Assembly: GCA_045533195.1 (NCBI GenBank) | Contig: JAZSHI010000032.1 | Location: 25,842-89,841, forward strand | DNA: 64,000 nucleotides | Direction: 5' to 3' | Origin: SIG607 sp045533195 | GTDB lineage: Bacteria > Bacillota > Clostridia > Oscillospirales > Acutalibacteraceae | In this document: positions 36,404 through 44,574 of the stretch, piece after piece | Layout of the letters: every line of letters starts with the position of its first letter | Numbering within the stretch: the stretch's first letter is position 1 | Translations under genes and position numbers: made by a program | The notes under the pieces: model-generated | Database searches by the model: none | The model's input: only the letters and a program-made list of their open reading frames with translations | What the model was told of the DNA's origin: nothing

Positions 36404-37917
36404 TTCATCATAAATTCCACATTGTAATAAGCCGATTTTTTAGATATTTCTGCATTAAAAGCTTCATATCCCATTTCTTCCGGCAATGTCTTAGTTTCTG
36501 AGAAAAGATTTGTGCCGAGTCCAAGTCTTTCTCCTTTGATTTCACAACCCATTGCAGCCAAAGTAGAGGGTAACATATCCATAGCCGTAAACACACGGTT
36601 TTTAGTGGTGACGGGTGTAGCTTTAGCATTTATAAAGCAGTTATACACGTGTCTTTCATAGCCCTTTTCTACATTTCGGTTTATATATCCCGAATCCATT
36701 GTAAGATGATCACCCGCAATCACAATTACGGTATTTTCATAAAAAGGCTGTTCTTTAATCCATTCAACAAATTCATAAACCTGTTTTGATGAACAGGACA
36801 TAACGTTCTCATATTGCTCACTAAATTGACTGCCGCATTTTTCACATTTATAACCGTCAATATGGTGGGTATCTACAGTAAGGGTAGTAAAAGAAAATGG
36901 TTTTTCACCTTGCGAAAGCTCTGTTAAAACCTTTTTTGCATAAGTGAATAAATGCATATCCTCCATACCCCACCAGACAGCATAATCCTTTGGTACAATT
37001 CCATCGCGACGGGCATCATATAAATCTAAAATATCATCTATTTCGTGGTCGAGAAAATATCTGTCACGATTGGCGAAGGCAGCATCCGAACCGAACATAA
37101 GCACCTGCCTATAACCGTTATCCTTCAATACGCTGGTAATACTTTTTGCGCCCCTTAAAAAGCTTTCTTTACCGTATGTATTATCAGCAAAATCTGATGG
37201 TATTTTAAGAGGAATACCTGCGGTTTGAGCAACTAATGCTCCCATAGTCCAGCTTGTGCCGTTAGCAGTTTTAAAGCCGCCCACATCATCATTGTGAGAG
37301 AAATTTACGTTATCCCGAGCCAAAGAATAGAGTTCGGGAATAGGGTTATACGAAAGGGCTCCGCCCTGCTCTTTACCGAAATAAGTAGTCTCCATAGACT
37401 CAAGATAAATGTAAATGAGATTCTGTTTTTTCTCAGGGAAAATTATCTCTGCTTTATCGGGAGATACATATTCTTCTTCAAAAATTTGAGTCTTTGAAGC
37501 AGAACTTATAATGTACTCATCAAGTCCCACCTTAATTGCTGACGAAATTATTAAACAAAGAGATAAAACAACCGAAACTATTGATGAAAACACCTTATTA
37601 AACGGATATAAAGTGATTTTTTTAGTATTTGTGTATTTAATTTTAAGTGGTTTTTTAATTTTTAAAAATAAGAACAGAAAAACAACCGCCGAAATAAGAA
37701 CTGACGGCAAAAGGGAATTTAGAAGGTAGGCAATTATAAGACCTCCCTGTACACCGCCGAGGCCGTTAAAAAGAGTATATAAAATCGAGTCAAAACCCAA
37801 ATCACCGTAGGTTAATATATACCAACGTGCAGAGAAAAAACACAAAAAGGCAATAAATAAAAAAATTGCCAGTAATATCTTTCCTACAGTTCCGTTTGTT
37901 TTAGTTTTCGTCTTCAT
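36400..37917 (-). CDS. Membrane phosphoglycerol transferase, LTA synthase/OpgB (MdoB) family
   Basis: This alkaline-phosphatase-superfamily enzyme faces outside the membrane and transfers glycerol phosphate from phosphatidylglycerol to a polymer or glycan. The N-terminus has about four to five hydrophobic segments (about 12-32, 43-62, 68-85, 102-122). The sulfatase domain follows with the nucleophile region NGTSWTMGALVAQTAG (about 219-234), DTHHIDG (about 351) and GDHLTMDSGY (about 401). The nucleophile context resembles OpgB more than LtaS. The nearest good ribosome site lies 32 nt upstream across a small palindrome. It is last in the operon after luxS. Confidence 0.85.
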   Translation of the reverse strand: MKTKTKTNGTVGKILLAIFLFIAFLCFFSARWYILTYGDLGFDSILYTLFNGLGGVQGGLIIAYLLNSLLPSVLISAVVFLFLFLKIKKPLKIKYTNTKKITLYPFNKVFSSIVSVVLSLCLIISSAIKVGLDEYIISSASKTQIFEEEYVSPDKAEIIFPEKKQNLIYIYLESMETTYFGKEQGGALSYNPIPELYSLARDNVNFSHNDDVGGFKTANGTSWTMGALVAQTAGIPLKIPSDFADNTYGKESFLRGAKSITSVLKDNGYRQVLMFGSDAAFANRDRYFLDHEIDDILDLYDARRDGIVPKDYAVWWGMEDMHLFTYAKKVLTELSQGEKPFSFTTLTVDTHHIDGYKCEKCGSQFSEQYENVMSCSSKQVYEFVEWIKEQPFYENTVIVIAGDHLTMDSGYINRNVEKGYERHVYNCFINAKATPVTTKNRVFTAMDMLPSTLAAMGCEIKGERLGLGTNLFSETKTLPEEMGYEAFNAEISKKSAYYNVEFMMK

Positions 37918-37953
37918 AAAAAATCACACTATAAATGATTTATAGCTTTCCTC

Positions 37954-38409
37954 CTAATAGGCAGTATCTTTTTCAGACCAGTCTTTTAATACCTTGCACA
38001 TATCCTCGGCAACAGCCTTCGCACCATCTAAATTATGTTCAAGATAGTTTCCGCATTCGATTTGTGAAGTGCCGGGAACTTCACCATCAAAATTCATTAT
38101 AAATTCAAATGCATTTTTAACCAGAGAAATGGCATCTATAGTAGAAACACTGTCTCTAAGTAACAAATAAAAACCTGTACGGCATCCCATAGGGCCCACA
38201 TAAATAACGCTGTCTTTATACTCTGTATTTCTTACGAAGGTAGCGAACAAGTGCTCAAAGGTATGCATAGACGCATTTTCGAGATAATCGCCGCCATTGG
38301 GTTTTTTCATACGAATATCATAGGTAATTACGTCTCCGTCAATACGGGAGATATACATTCCTTTAGTTAATTTATTGTGGTCAACCGTAAAACTCGCAAT
38401 TCTTTCCAT
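37954..38409 (-). CDS. luxS: S-ribosylhomocysteine lyase LuxS
   Basis: LuxS converts S-ribosylhomocysteine to homocysteine and DPD, the precursor of autoinducer-2. The 151-residue protein has the metal ligands His49 and His53 in MHTFEHLFA and Cys119 in IECGNYLEH, plus the catalytic Cys76 in GPMGCRTGF. All key residues are present. It lies 14 bp after cysK, linking recovered sulfur with cysteine metabolism; MtnN, which makes its substrate, is encoded at 15 kb. Confidence 0.95.
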   Translation of the reverse strand: MERIASFTVDHNKLTKGMYISRIDGDVITYDIRMKKPNGGDYLENASMHTFEHLFATFVRNTEYKDSVIYVGPMGCRTGFYLLLRDSVSTIDAISLVKNAFEFIMNFDGEVPGTSQIECGNYLEHNLDGAKAVAEDMCKVLKDWSEKDTAY

Positions 38410-38423
38410 ACCGACACCTCAAT

Positions 38424-39347
38424 TTAGTCAAACATAGGGGTAGAAAGATATCTATCTCCTGTATCCGGAAGTAAAACAACAATATTTTTATCTTTATATT
38501 CAGGATTTTTTGCCAATTGCATAGCACCAAACAAAGCCGCGCCCGAAGAAATACCAACCAGTATTCCGTTTTTACGAGCTAAATTTTTTGAGGCATAAAA
38601 AGCATCTTCACCCTTAACAGCAATAGTTTTATCAATAAGACTTAAATCAAGCACCTCGGGGATAAAATTAGCGCCTATTCCCTGTATGGTATGAGCGCCA
38701 GAAATCCCTTTTGAAATTAGAGGAGAATCATAAGGCTCAACTGCAACAATTTCGATGTTTTCGATTTTTTCTTTTAAATATTTTGCTGTGCCTGTAAGGG
38801 TTCCGCCTGTACCTACACCTGCCACAAAAACATCAACAAGGCCATCTGTATCCGCATAAATTTCAGGGCCGGTAGTCTCATAGTGAGCAGTAGCATTAGA
38901 AGGATTGGAAAACTGTCCGACAATAAAACTATCTTCGGTATTATTTGCTATTTCCTCTGCTTTTTTGATAGCCCCCGCCATACCCAAAGCTCCATCGGTC
39001 AATACAATTTCAGCGCCATATGCCGCAAGAAGCTTTCTTCTTTCAATACTCATAGTTTCAGGCATTGTAAGAATTACTTTATAGCCGCGAACAGCCGCAA
39101 CGGCAGCAAGACCTATTCCAGTATTACCGCTGGTTGGCTCAATTATAACAGAACCTTTTTTCAAAAAACCTTTTTTCTCTGCATCGTTTATCATATAAAG
39201 CGCTGCTCTATCCTTAACACTACCTGCAGGATTAAAATATTCGAGTTTAGCATAAACATTTGCATAAAGCTTTTCATCATTAAAACCATTTATTTTCATT
39301 AAAGGCGTATTGCCTATAAGCTGACTTATATCGTTAAAAATTCGCAA
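38424..39347 (-). CDS. cysK: Cysteine synthase (O-acetylserine sulfhydrylase)
   Basis: CysK makes cysteine from O-acetylserine and sulfide with PLP. The protein has the PLP lysine in PAGSVKDRA (about 40-48), the substrate loop PTSGNTGIGLA (about 69-79), GTGGTLTGTAKYLKE (about 178) and SSGAALFG. I place the start at TTG (39345-39347), giving MRIFNDISQLIGNTP (307 residues), because GAGG lies 7 nt upstream and the family starts this way. The ATG two codons earlier would sit directly on that ribosome site. First gene of cysK-luxS-phosphoglycerol transferase. Confidence 0.94.
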   Translation of the reverse strand: MRIFNDISQLIGNTPLMKINGFNDEKLYANVYAKLEYFNPAGSVKDRAALYMINDAEKKGFLKKGSVIIEPTSGNTGIGLAAVAAVRGYKVILTMPETMSIERRKLLAAYGAEIVLTDGALGMAGAIKKAEEIANNTEDSFIVGQFSNPSNATAHYETTGPEIYADTDGLVDVFVAGVGTGGTLTGTAKYLKEKIENIEIVAVEPYDSPLISKGISGAHTIQGIGANFIPEVLDLSLIDKTIAVKGEDAFYASKNLARKNGILVGISSGAALFGAMQLAKNPEYKDKNIVVLLPDTGDRYLSTPMFD

Positions 39348-39369
39348 AATCATTCCTCATTTCAATATT

Positions 39370-39398
39370 ATTCTAATTCAACCAAACTAAACTGTCAA
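39370..39398 (-). promoter_or_regulatory. Promoter for cysK-luxS
   Basis: On the minus strand, consensus TTGACA (39393-39398) and TAGAAT (39370-39375) have a 17-nt spacer, about 22 bp from the start. It lies between copA's stop and cysK. Confidence 0.8.
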
Positions 39399-39402
39399 TA
39401 GA

Positions 39403-39609
39403 TTAGATAATGGAAATGACTTTATATCCCGCATTTTCGATAGTAGATACAAAGACACTGTCATCCACCTTTTCTTTTAGTTTTAAAACAGCAGTTCCCT
39501 CTTTGTGACTTACCTCGGCAGATTCCACAACACTAAGCTCTTCAAGAATAGTTTTAACTCTTGCCTCGCAATGCGGACACATCATACCTTCTATTTTTAA
39601 GGTTATCAT
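39403..39609 (-). CDS. CopZ-like copper chaperone, internal in-frame start inside copA
   Basis: The last 68 codons of copA form a full HMA domain: MITLKIEGMMCPHCEARV with the CxxC copper site, then a beta-alpha-beta pattern ending NAGYKVI. In front of its ATG (39607-39609) is a perfect AAGGAG (39619-39624) with 9-nt spacing, embedded in the linker codons KEKTF. This is the layout of a separate copZ whose upstream stop codon is absent. I infer that free CopZ is made as well as the fusion; this is not shown by sequence alone. Confidence 0.6.
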   Translation of the reverse strand: MITLKIEGMMCPHCEARVKTILEELSVVESAEVSHKEGTAVLKLKEKVDDSVFVSTIENAGYKVISII

Positions 39610-41817
39610 AAACGTTTTCTCCTTATTTGAATGTATTTTAAACCAATTAAGTCTTAAAGCATTGGTAACAACACAAAAGCTTGAAAGACTCATCATTAAA
39701 GACGCAAGCATAGGACTAATAGTAATATTAAAATGCGGTATTAAAACCCCTGCTGCCAAGGGAATGCCAATAATATTATAAATAAATGCCCAGAAAAGAT
39801 TTTCTTTAATATTAAGAAGCACCTTTTTGCTAAGATTAATTGTTACGGGTACATCGCTTAATTTGTTGTGTATAAGCACTATATCCGCGCTATCTCCTGC
39901 TATATCGGTACCGGAAGAAAGCGCTACTGAAGTATCGGCTGAAGCAAGTGCCGGAGCATCGTTTATACCGTCCCCAACCATCATAACTCTGCCCTCATTT
40001 TTAAGGCTTCTTATTATCTCTTCTTTTCCATCGGGATATACGCCTGCATAAATTTCATTTATACCAACCTTTTCACCTATCGTTCTTGCGCTTATTTCAT
40101 TGTCGCCTGTAAGCATTATTACTCTCAGTCCCATTTTTTTAAGACTTATTACTGCATCTCTGCTATCCTCTCTAATGCTGTCTGCAACCGAAATAATACC
40201 AATTAACCTACCGTTATAGCTAAAATAAATAGGTGTCTGAGCCTTTTGGGACATAGTGTCAGCAATTTGCTTGTGTTCATCATTAATTTCACAAAACTCG
40301 CTTATAAATTCGCGCTTACCACCTGCAACCGTCTTACCGTTAATTTGGGCGGATACTCCGTTACCTATATGTGTTCTGTAATTTTCGGTTTCAATAATGG
40401 CGACATTATCCTCACTTGCCTTTTTAACAATAGCTACTGATAAAGGATGTTCGCTTTTGCTTTCAAGTGATACCGCCAATGACAACAGCTCATCGCAGTC
40501 AAATGATATAATTTCAGAAACTTCGGGAGAGCCGTAGGTAATTGTACCTGTTTTATCAAAGACTACAATATCGGTTTTTCCCGTATTTTCAAGAGCCTGT
40601 GCCGTTTTAAATAAAATCCCGTTTTTAGCACCCACTCCGCTACCAACCATAATGGCAACCGGGGTAGCAAGACCTAAAGAACAAGGACAGCTTATCACTA
40701 AAACCGAAACTCCTCTTAACAGAGCGTAACCAAAAGAACTACCGCTAATAAACCATATAAAAGCAGTTATCAGCGCCAGACCTATTACTATCGGCACAAA
40801 AACACCTGATATTTTATCAGCAATTCTCCCTATAGGAGCCTTTGAAGCAGATGCATCGCTGACTATTTTAATAATTTTAGCAAACATTGTATCTTCGCCT
40901 ACTCGCTCAGCTCTGCATTTCATATACCCCGAACGGCAAATACAAGCGGCGTGAACAAAATCGCCTGACTGCTTATCAACAAAATTGCTTTCCCCTGTAA
41001 GCGCAGATTCATCTACAGCGGCACTGCCCTCAATAACAACTGCATCAACAGGAATACTTTCTCCCGCTTTTACAACAAAAAGGTCGCCAACATTCACGTC
41101 TGCAATATCTATAACCGTTTCTGTACCATCTAATATCACAGTAGCGGTTTTAGGAGATAACTTCATCAGCCCTTTAAGCGCGTCAAGAGTCCTTCCTTTG
41201 CTTTTGGCTTCCAATAGTTTTCCTACCGTTATAAGAGTTAAAATCATTGCGGCAGATTCAAAATACAGATTATGAAGAATATGCTCTCCGGTACCGAATA
41301 GTAAAGCAATACTATAGACAAAAGCGGAAAGCGAACCTAATGAAACAAGAGTATCCATATTAGGAGATAGTTTAAAAATCCCTTTAAAACCGTTAACAAA
41401 AAATCTAATATTAACTGCCATTACAACTGCCGATAAAACAAGTTCAATGATACCAAGTAAAAGAACGTTGCCACTCAAAAAACTGGGCAAAGGAAACTGC
41501 CACATAACATGTCCCATAGAAACGTACATTAAAAGCAAGAGGAAAATACCAGAATAAATTAAACGTTTATATAGCTTCCTTATTTCGCCATCTACATTTT
41601 CACTATTTTCTTTTTTTAAGCCGAAAACCTCTGCTTTATAACCGGCTTTCTTTACAGCATTAATTATTTCTGTATCTCTTACATTACCTTCAACCGTCAT
41701 TGAGTTAGTGAGCAAATTTACATTACAAGACTCCACACCGCCTAAGGCTACCACTGCTTTTTCAACCCTTGCGCTGCAAGCGGAACAATTCATTCCGTAA
41801 ACCTTGAATTTTTTCAT
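39403..41817 (-). CDS. copA: Copper-exporting P-type ATPase CopA with fused C-terminal HMA domain
   Basis: CopA pumps Cu(I) out of the cell. The 804-residue protein has an N-terminal metal-binding domain (MNCSAC, 9-14), eight membrane helices, the membrane CPC motif in SCPCSLGLATP (about 380), phosphorylation DKTGTIT (about 425), the SEHPLS nucleotide segment and GDGINDAPAL (about 625). After the last helices and a short linker (about 727-735) the frame continues into a complete second metal-binding domain (GMMCPHC). The ATG at 41817 follows AAAGGTG; a GTG start overlapping that site is rejected. Typical CopA lacks a C-terminal HMA domain. Confidence 0.95.
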   Translation of the reverse strand: MKKFKVYGMNCSACSARVEKAVVALGGVESCNVNLLTNSMTVEGNVRDTEIINAVKKAGYKAEVFGLKKENSENVDGEIRKLYKRLIYSGIFLLLLMYVSMGHVMWQFPLPSFLSGNVLLLGIIELVLSAVVMAVNIRFFVNGFKGIFKLSPNMDTLVSLGSLSAFVYSIALLFGTGEHILHNLYFESAAMILTLITVGKLLEAKSKGRTLDALKGLMKLSPKTATVILDGTETVIDIADVNVGDLFVVKAGESIPVDAVVIEGSAAVDESALTGESNFVDKQSGDFVHAACICRSGYMKCRAERVGEDTMFAKIIKIVSDASASKAPIGRIADKISGVFVPIVIGLALITAFIWFISGSSFGYALLRGVSVLVISCPCSLGLATPVAIMVGSGVGAKNGILFKTAQALENTGKTDIVVFDKTGTITYGSPEVSEIISFDCDELLSLAVSLESKSEHPLSVAIVKKASEDNVAIIETENYRTHIGNGVSAQINGKTVAGGKREFISEFCEINDEHKQIADTMSQKAQTPIYFSYNGRLIGIISVADSIREDSRDAVISLKKMGLRVIMLTGDNEISARTIGEKVGINEIYAGVYPDGKEEIIRSLKNEGRVMMVGDGINDAPALASADTSVALSSGTDIAGDSADIVLIHNKLSDVPVTINLSKKVLLNIKENLFWAFIYNIIGIPLAAGVLIPHFNITISPMLASLMMSLSSFCVVTNALRLNWFKIHSNKEKTFMITLKIEGMMCPHCEARVKTILEELSVVESAEVSHKEGTAVLKLKEKVDDSVFVSTIENAGYKVISII

Positions 41818-41853
41818 ACATAACACCTTTCATTACTCATCACACATATTTTA

Positions 41854-41882
41854 ATTATATATCCTTATTACTCTTCGGTCAA
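41854..41882 (-). promoter_or_regulatory. Promoter for copA
   Basis: On the minus strand, TTGACC (41877-41882) and TATAAT (41854-41859) have a 17-nt spacer, about 37 bp upstream of the copA ATG. No clear CopY or CsoR operator is recognised. Confidence 0.75.
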
Positions 41883-41895
41883 CTAATTTTTTGTG

Positions 41896-41924
41896 TTGAA
41901 ATATCGTACTTTATATAGTAAAAT
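41896..41924 (+). promoter_or_regulatory. Promoter for tcdA
   Basis: TTGAAA (41896-41901) and TAAAAT (41919-41924) have a 17-nt spacer, 19 bp before the tcdA start. It is back-to-back with the copA promoter, 14 bp apart. Confidence 0.75.
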
Positions 41925-41942
41925 AGAAGCGGAGTTGATGAT

Positions 41943-42623
41943 ATGAAAGAAGAATTTTCACGCACCGAAAAGGTTATCGGCAGTGATGCAATAAATAAAC
42001 TTAAAAATGCAAAAGTAGCAGTATTCGGTGTTGGTGGTGTTGGCGGTCACGCCGCAGAAGCGCTGACCAGAGCGGGAATCGGTCAGATTGACCTTGTTGA
42101 CTTTGATACCGTCTCTGTTTCTAATATCAACAGACAAATAGCAGCCCTAAAAAGTACGGTGGGTAAGAAAAAAGTTGATGTGCTAAAGGAACGTTTTTTG
42201 GACATAAACGAGGAAGCAATAATCAACACTTATCCAATTTTTTATAACGAAGAAACCCAGCATTTAATAAATCTCTCTCAATATGATTACATAATAGATG
42301 CTATTGACTCTATTTCCTCAAAGGTTAGTCTTATTAAAAATGCTTACAAAGATAATATTCCCATAATCAGTTCAATGGGTACGGGAAATAAACTTGATGC
42401 AACGGCATTTAAAGTGGCTGATATATTTAAAACAAAGGTTTGTCCACTTGCTAAAGTTATGAGATACGAACTGAAAAAAGTTGGCATAAAAAAACTCAAA
42501 TGTGTGTATTCAGAAGAACTTCCCGTTATAAAGGCAACCCCTCCCGGCAGTATGCCTTATGTTCCTGCAGTTGCAGGTCTTATACTATCCGGCGAAGTAA
42601 TTAAAGATATAATTTCGAAATAA
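41943..42623 (+). CDS. tcdA: tRNA threonylcarbamoyladenosine dehydratase TcdA (ThiF/E1-like)
   Basis: TcdA uses ATP to cyclise t6A37 of tRNAs to ct6A. The 226-residue protein has the E1-like nucleotide motif VFGVGGVGGHAAEAL (about 26-40), DFDTVSVSNINRQ (about 52-64) with the catalytic Asp/Arg pattern, and DAIDSISSKVSLI (about 113-125). The C-terminal part contains TPPGSMPYVPAVAG. The ATG follows GGAG at 8 nt. It is one of only two plus-strand protein genes here, monocistronic with its own promoter and terminator. General ThiF/MoeB adenylyltransferase is the alternative, but no thi or moe genes are near. Confidence 0.9.
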   Translation: MKEEFSRTEKVIGSDAINKLKNAKVAVFGVGGVGGHAAEALTRAGIGQIDLVDFDTVSVSNINRQIAALKSTVGKKKVDVLKERFLDINEEAIINTYPIFYNEETQHLINLSQYDYIIDAIDSISSKVSLIKNAYKDNIPIISSMGTGNKLDATAFKVADIFKTKVCPLAKVMRYELKKVGIKKLKCVYSEELPVIKATPPGSMPYVPAVAGLILSGEVIKDIISK

Positions 42624-42661
42624 AAACAGGAGTCAAAAAGGCTACTTCTCATAAGGATGAT

Positions 42662-42692
42662 AAAAACCACGATGAATTTCATCGTGGTTTTT
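42662..42692 (+). terminator. Intrinsic terminator after tcdA
   Basis: A perfect 14-bp stem (42662-42675 with 42679-42692) with loop ATT ends in TTTTT, 38 bp after the tcdA stop. Confidence 0.85.
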
Positions 42693-42779
42693 CTTGTGTT
42701 AATCTGATAGAACCAGCATCGCATTTTTAAGTACAAATGCTTTTTTGGGTGATACCCAAACCCTTTTACAACAAATCGA

Positions 42780-42958
42780 AAAAAACAAGTGATATTCTGT
42801 GCTGACGCACAGAGTGATATTTTCACTTTGTGAAAGTGATATTACTCCTTCTGGTCGTAGTGATATTTTATTCGCCATAGAACTGTCCGTAGGACAATAT
42901 CACGATTCGTAAGCATCATATAACTGCGAAGCAATACAACTCGCCTTTGGCGAATAAA
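42780..42958 (+). repeat. Hairpin array with AGTGATATT linkers
   Basis: Copies of GTGATATT (at about 42791, 42812, 42828 and 42850, plus an inverted AATATCAC near 42897) alternate with different small palindromes. These include CTGTGC-tgac-GCACAG, TTCAC-ttt-GTGAA, TGTCC-gta-GGACA and TTCGCC-ttt-GGCGAA. The linker is constant, the stems vary. Same architecture as 4735-4890 but another linker. It fills most of the 393-bp gap between tcdA and the esterase gene; no reading frame is supported there. Confidence 0.6.
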
Positions 42959-42959
42959 A

Positions 42960-42990
42960 TTGCGGGACTTCTCTAAGGGAAGTCTCGCAA
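42960..42990 (-). terminator. Hairpin terminator-like structure after the esterase gene
   Basis: TTGCGGGACTTC (42960-42971) pairs with GAAGTCTCGCAA (42979-42990) with a 7-nt loop and one G-T pair, 26 bp beyond the stop. The following T-run on the minus strand is weak (ATTTTATTC). Confidence 0.5.
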
Positions 42991-43016
42991 CAACTCCTGT
43001 TTTATATATATTTTAA

Positions 43017-43820
43017 TTAAATTTTTCCGTTTAAAAAGCCATTATGCATTAACCAAAGCTTAAGAGAATTTGACCATTGACCTACTGTCAAGTTATCTAA
43101 CGCAAGACCGAGACCGTGAGGGCCGTTCTGATAAACGTGAATTTCGCAGTCAATTTTATATTCTTTTAATTTCCAAGCATAAGCAAGACTGTTTTTAACA
43201 TTAACACTTCCATCATCGAAGGTATGCCAAATAAATGCTTTTGGTGTTTTTTCGCTGACATTATTATAAGCACTAAGGCTGTTGATTAAATTTTCATCCT
43301 CGCTTTTATCCCCCAGCAAATTCTTCGTACTGCCAATATGTCCATAATCCTTTAATGCAATTACAGGATAGCATAGTATTTGGAAATTGGGGATAAAATC
43401 CACCATATCAATTTCATCCTTAATGTTAAGAACATCACTAAATTCTTCAAGGTAAGTGCTTACTGTAGCGGCAAGATGACCGCCTGCCGATGAACCCATA
43501 ACACCGATTTTTTCAGCATTAATACCGAATTTTTCAGCATTAAAACGAATATATTGAACAGCACGTCTTGCATCTAAAAGAGGAATAGGATGTCTATGCG
43601 GAGCAACTCTGTATTCGCAAACAAATGCATTCATACCAAGAGTATTAAAATATTCTGCATAATCCTGCCCTTCATGCTGTGCGCGTAAATGATATCCGCC
43701 TCCGGAGAAAATCACAACCGTTGCATCGCTTTGTTTTTTTGTAGCAGGATAAAATTTCAAAATAGGTTCTTCCTCGCAAAACCCCGGAATATTATCCCAA
43801 AGTTTTATTGGTTCCATCAT
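43017..43820 (-). CDS. Alpha/beta-hydrolase esterase (acetyl-esterase/xylan-esterase-like)
   Basis: The 267-residue cytosolic protein has the oxyanion segment FSGGGYH (about 37-43), the nucleophile motif MGSSAGGH (GxSxG, about 109-116) and probable acid/base residues in WHTFDDGSVN and QNGPHGLG. This pattern is typical of the alpha/beta-hydrolase-3/BD-FAE esterases that deacetylate sugars or small esters. It lacks a signal peptide. It overlaps sfsA by 4 bp. Substrate unknown; nearness to fucose genes may hint at glycan use. Confidence 0.8.
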   Translation of the reverse strand: MMEPIKLWDNIPGFCEEEPILKFYPATKKQSDATVVIFSGGGYHLRAQHEGQDYAEYFNTLGMNAFVCEYRVAPHRHPIPLLDARRAVQYIRFNAEKFGINAEKIGVMGSSAGGHLAATVSTYLEEFSDVLNIKDEIDMVDFIPNFQILCYPVIALKDYGHIGSTKNLLGDKSEDENLINSLSAYNNVSEKTPKAFIWHTFDDGSVNVKNSLAYAWKLKEYKIDCEIHVYQNGPHGLGLALDNLTVGQWSNSLKLWLMHNGFLNGKI

Positions 43821-44512
43821 AACATCACACTCACCTTTTTATTTATTTTTATACTGTCTTTAGTTACGTTACAGTTATAAGCCACTATATTGACACCATT
43901 ATCAGCAGCTTCTTTTAGAGCAATTGCAAATTCATTATGCATTTTGCTGTTAGGGGAAAATTTAGTTACATCATCCATCTGAATGACGAAGAAAACGTAA
44001 GCATCATAACCTTGTTCTTTAGCTTTTATAAGTTCTCTCAGATGTTTAACTCCGCGCTCGGTCGGTGCATCGGGAAAAAGGGCAAGTCCATCTGTTTCAA
44101 GGGTGACACCCTTTACCTCGATAAAAGCCTTTTTATCACCGTCATCAACAAAAATATCAAAGCGAGAATTCAAAAAGGTTACTTCCCTTTTAAAAACTGC
44201 ATTTTCCGAAAAGTAATCGCAGTTACTAAGAAACTCACAAACCACAAAATTCGGAATTTGAGAGTCCATATTTATAAGAATTTTTTTGCCATTATCTCTC
44301 ACTTTTTCAACAGCAATAAGGTCGAAAGCAGTTTTCCTTAAAGGATTGTCGCTTTTTGAAAGGTACACAGTTGCGCCCTTTGTAAGCAATTCCTTACATC
44401 TGCCTGTATTTTTTACATGAACCGTTTCTTCTTTTCCACATATATTAACTTTTGCAATAAATCTGTTCGGTCGGCTTAAAAAAATGCCACTTATTACATT
44501 TTTATACTTCAT
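43817..44512 (-). CDS. sfsA: DNA/RNA-binding nuclease-fold protein SfsA
   Basis: The 231-residue protein matches the SfsA family: an N-terminal OB-like domain (FIAKVNICGKEETVHVKN, about 17-34, followed by TGRCKELL) and a C-terminal PD-(D/E)xK-type domain with FDIFVDDGDKKAFIEVKGVTLE. SfsA was named for effects on maltose gene expression and has nuclease-like features; its role in Firmicutes is unclear. The ATG at 44512 is used; the frame's TTG two codons earlier is possible. No clear ribosome site is visible. Confidence 0.9.
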   Translation of the reverse strand: MKYKNVISGIFLSRPNRFIAKVNICGKEETVHVKNTGRCKELLTKGATVYLSKSDNPLRKTAFDLIAVEKVRDNGKKILINMDSQIPNFVVCEFLSNCDYFSENAVFKREVTFLNSRFDIFVDDGDKKAFIEVKGVTLETDGLALFPDAPTERGVKHLRELIKAKEQGYDAYVFFVIQMDDVTKFSPNSKMHNEFAIALKEAADNGVNIVAYNCNVTKDSIKINKKVSVML

Positions 44513-44574
44513 AAACAAATTTTATCACACCACCGAATATATAGCAAGAAAAAAAGCGTCTTTCGACGCTTTTT

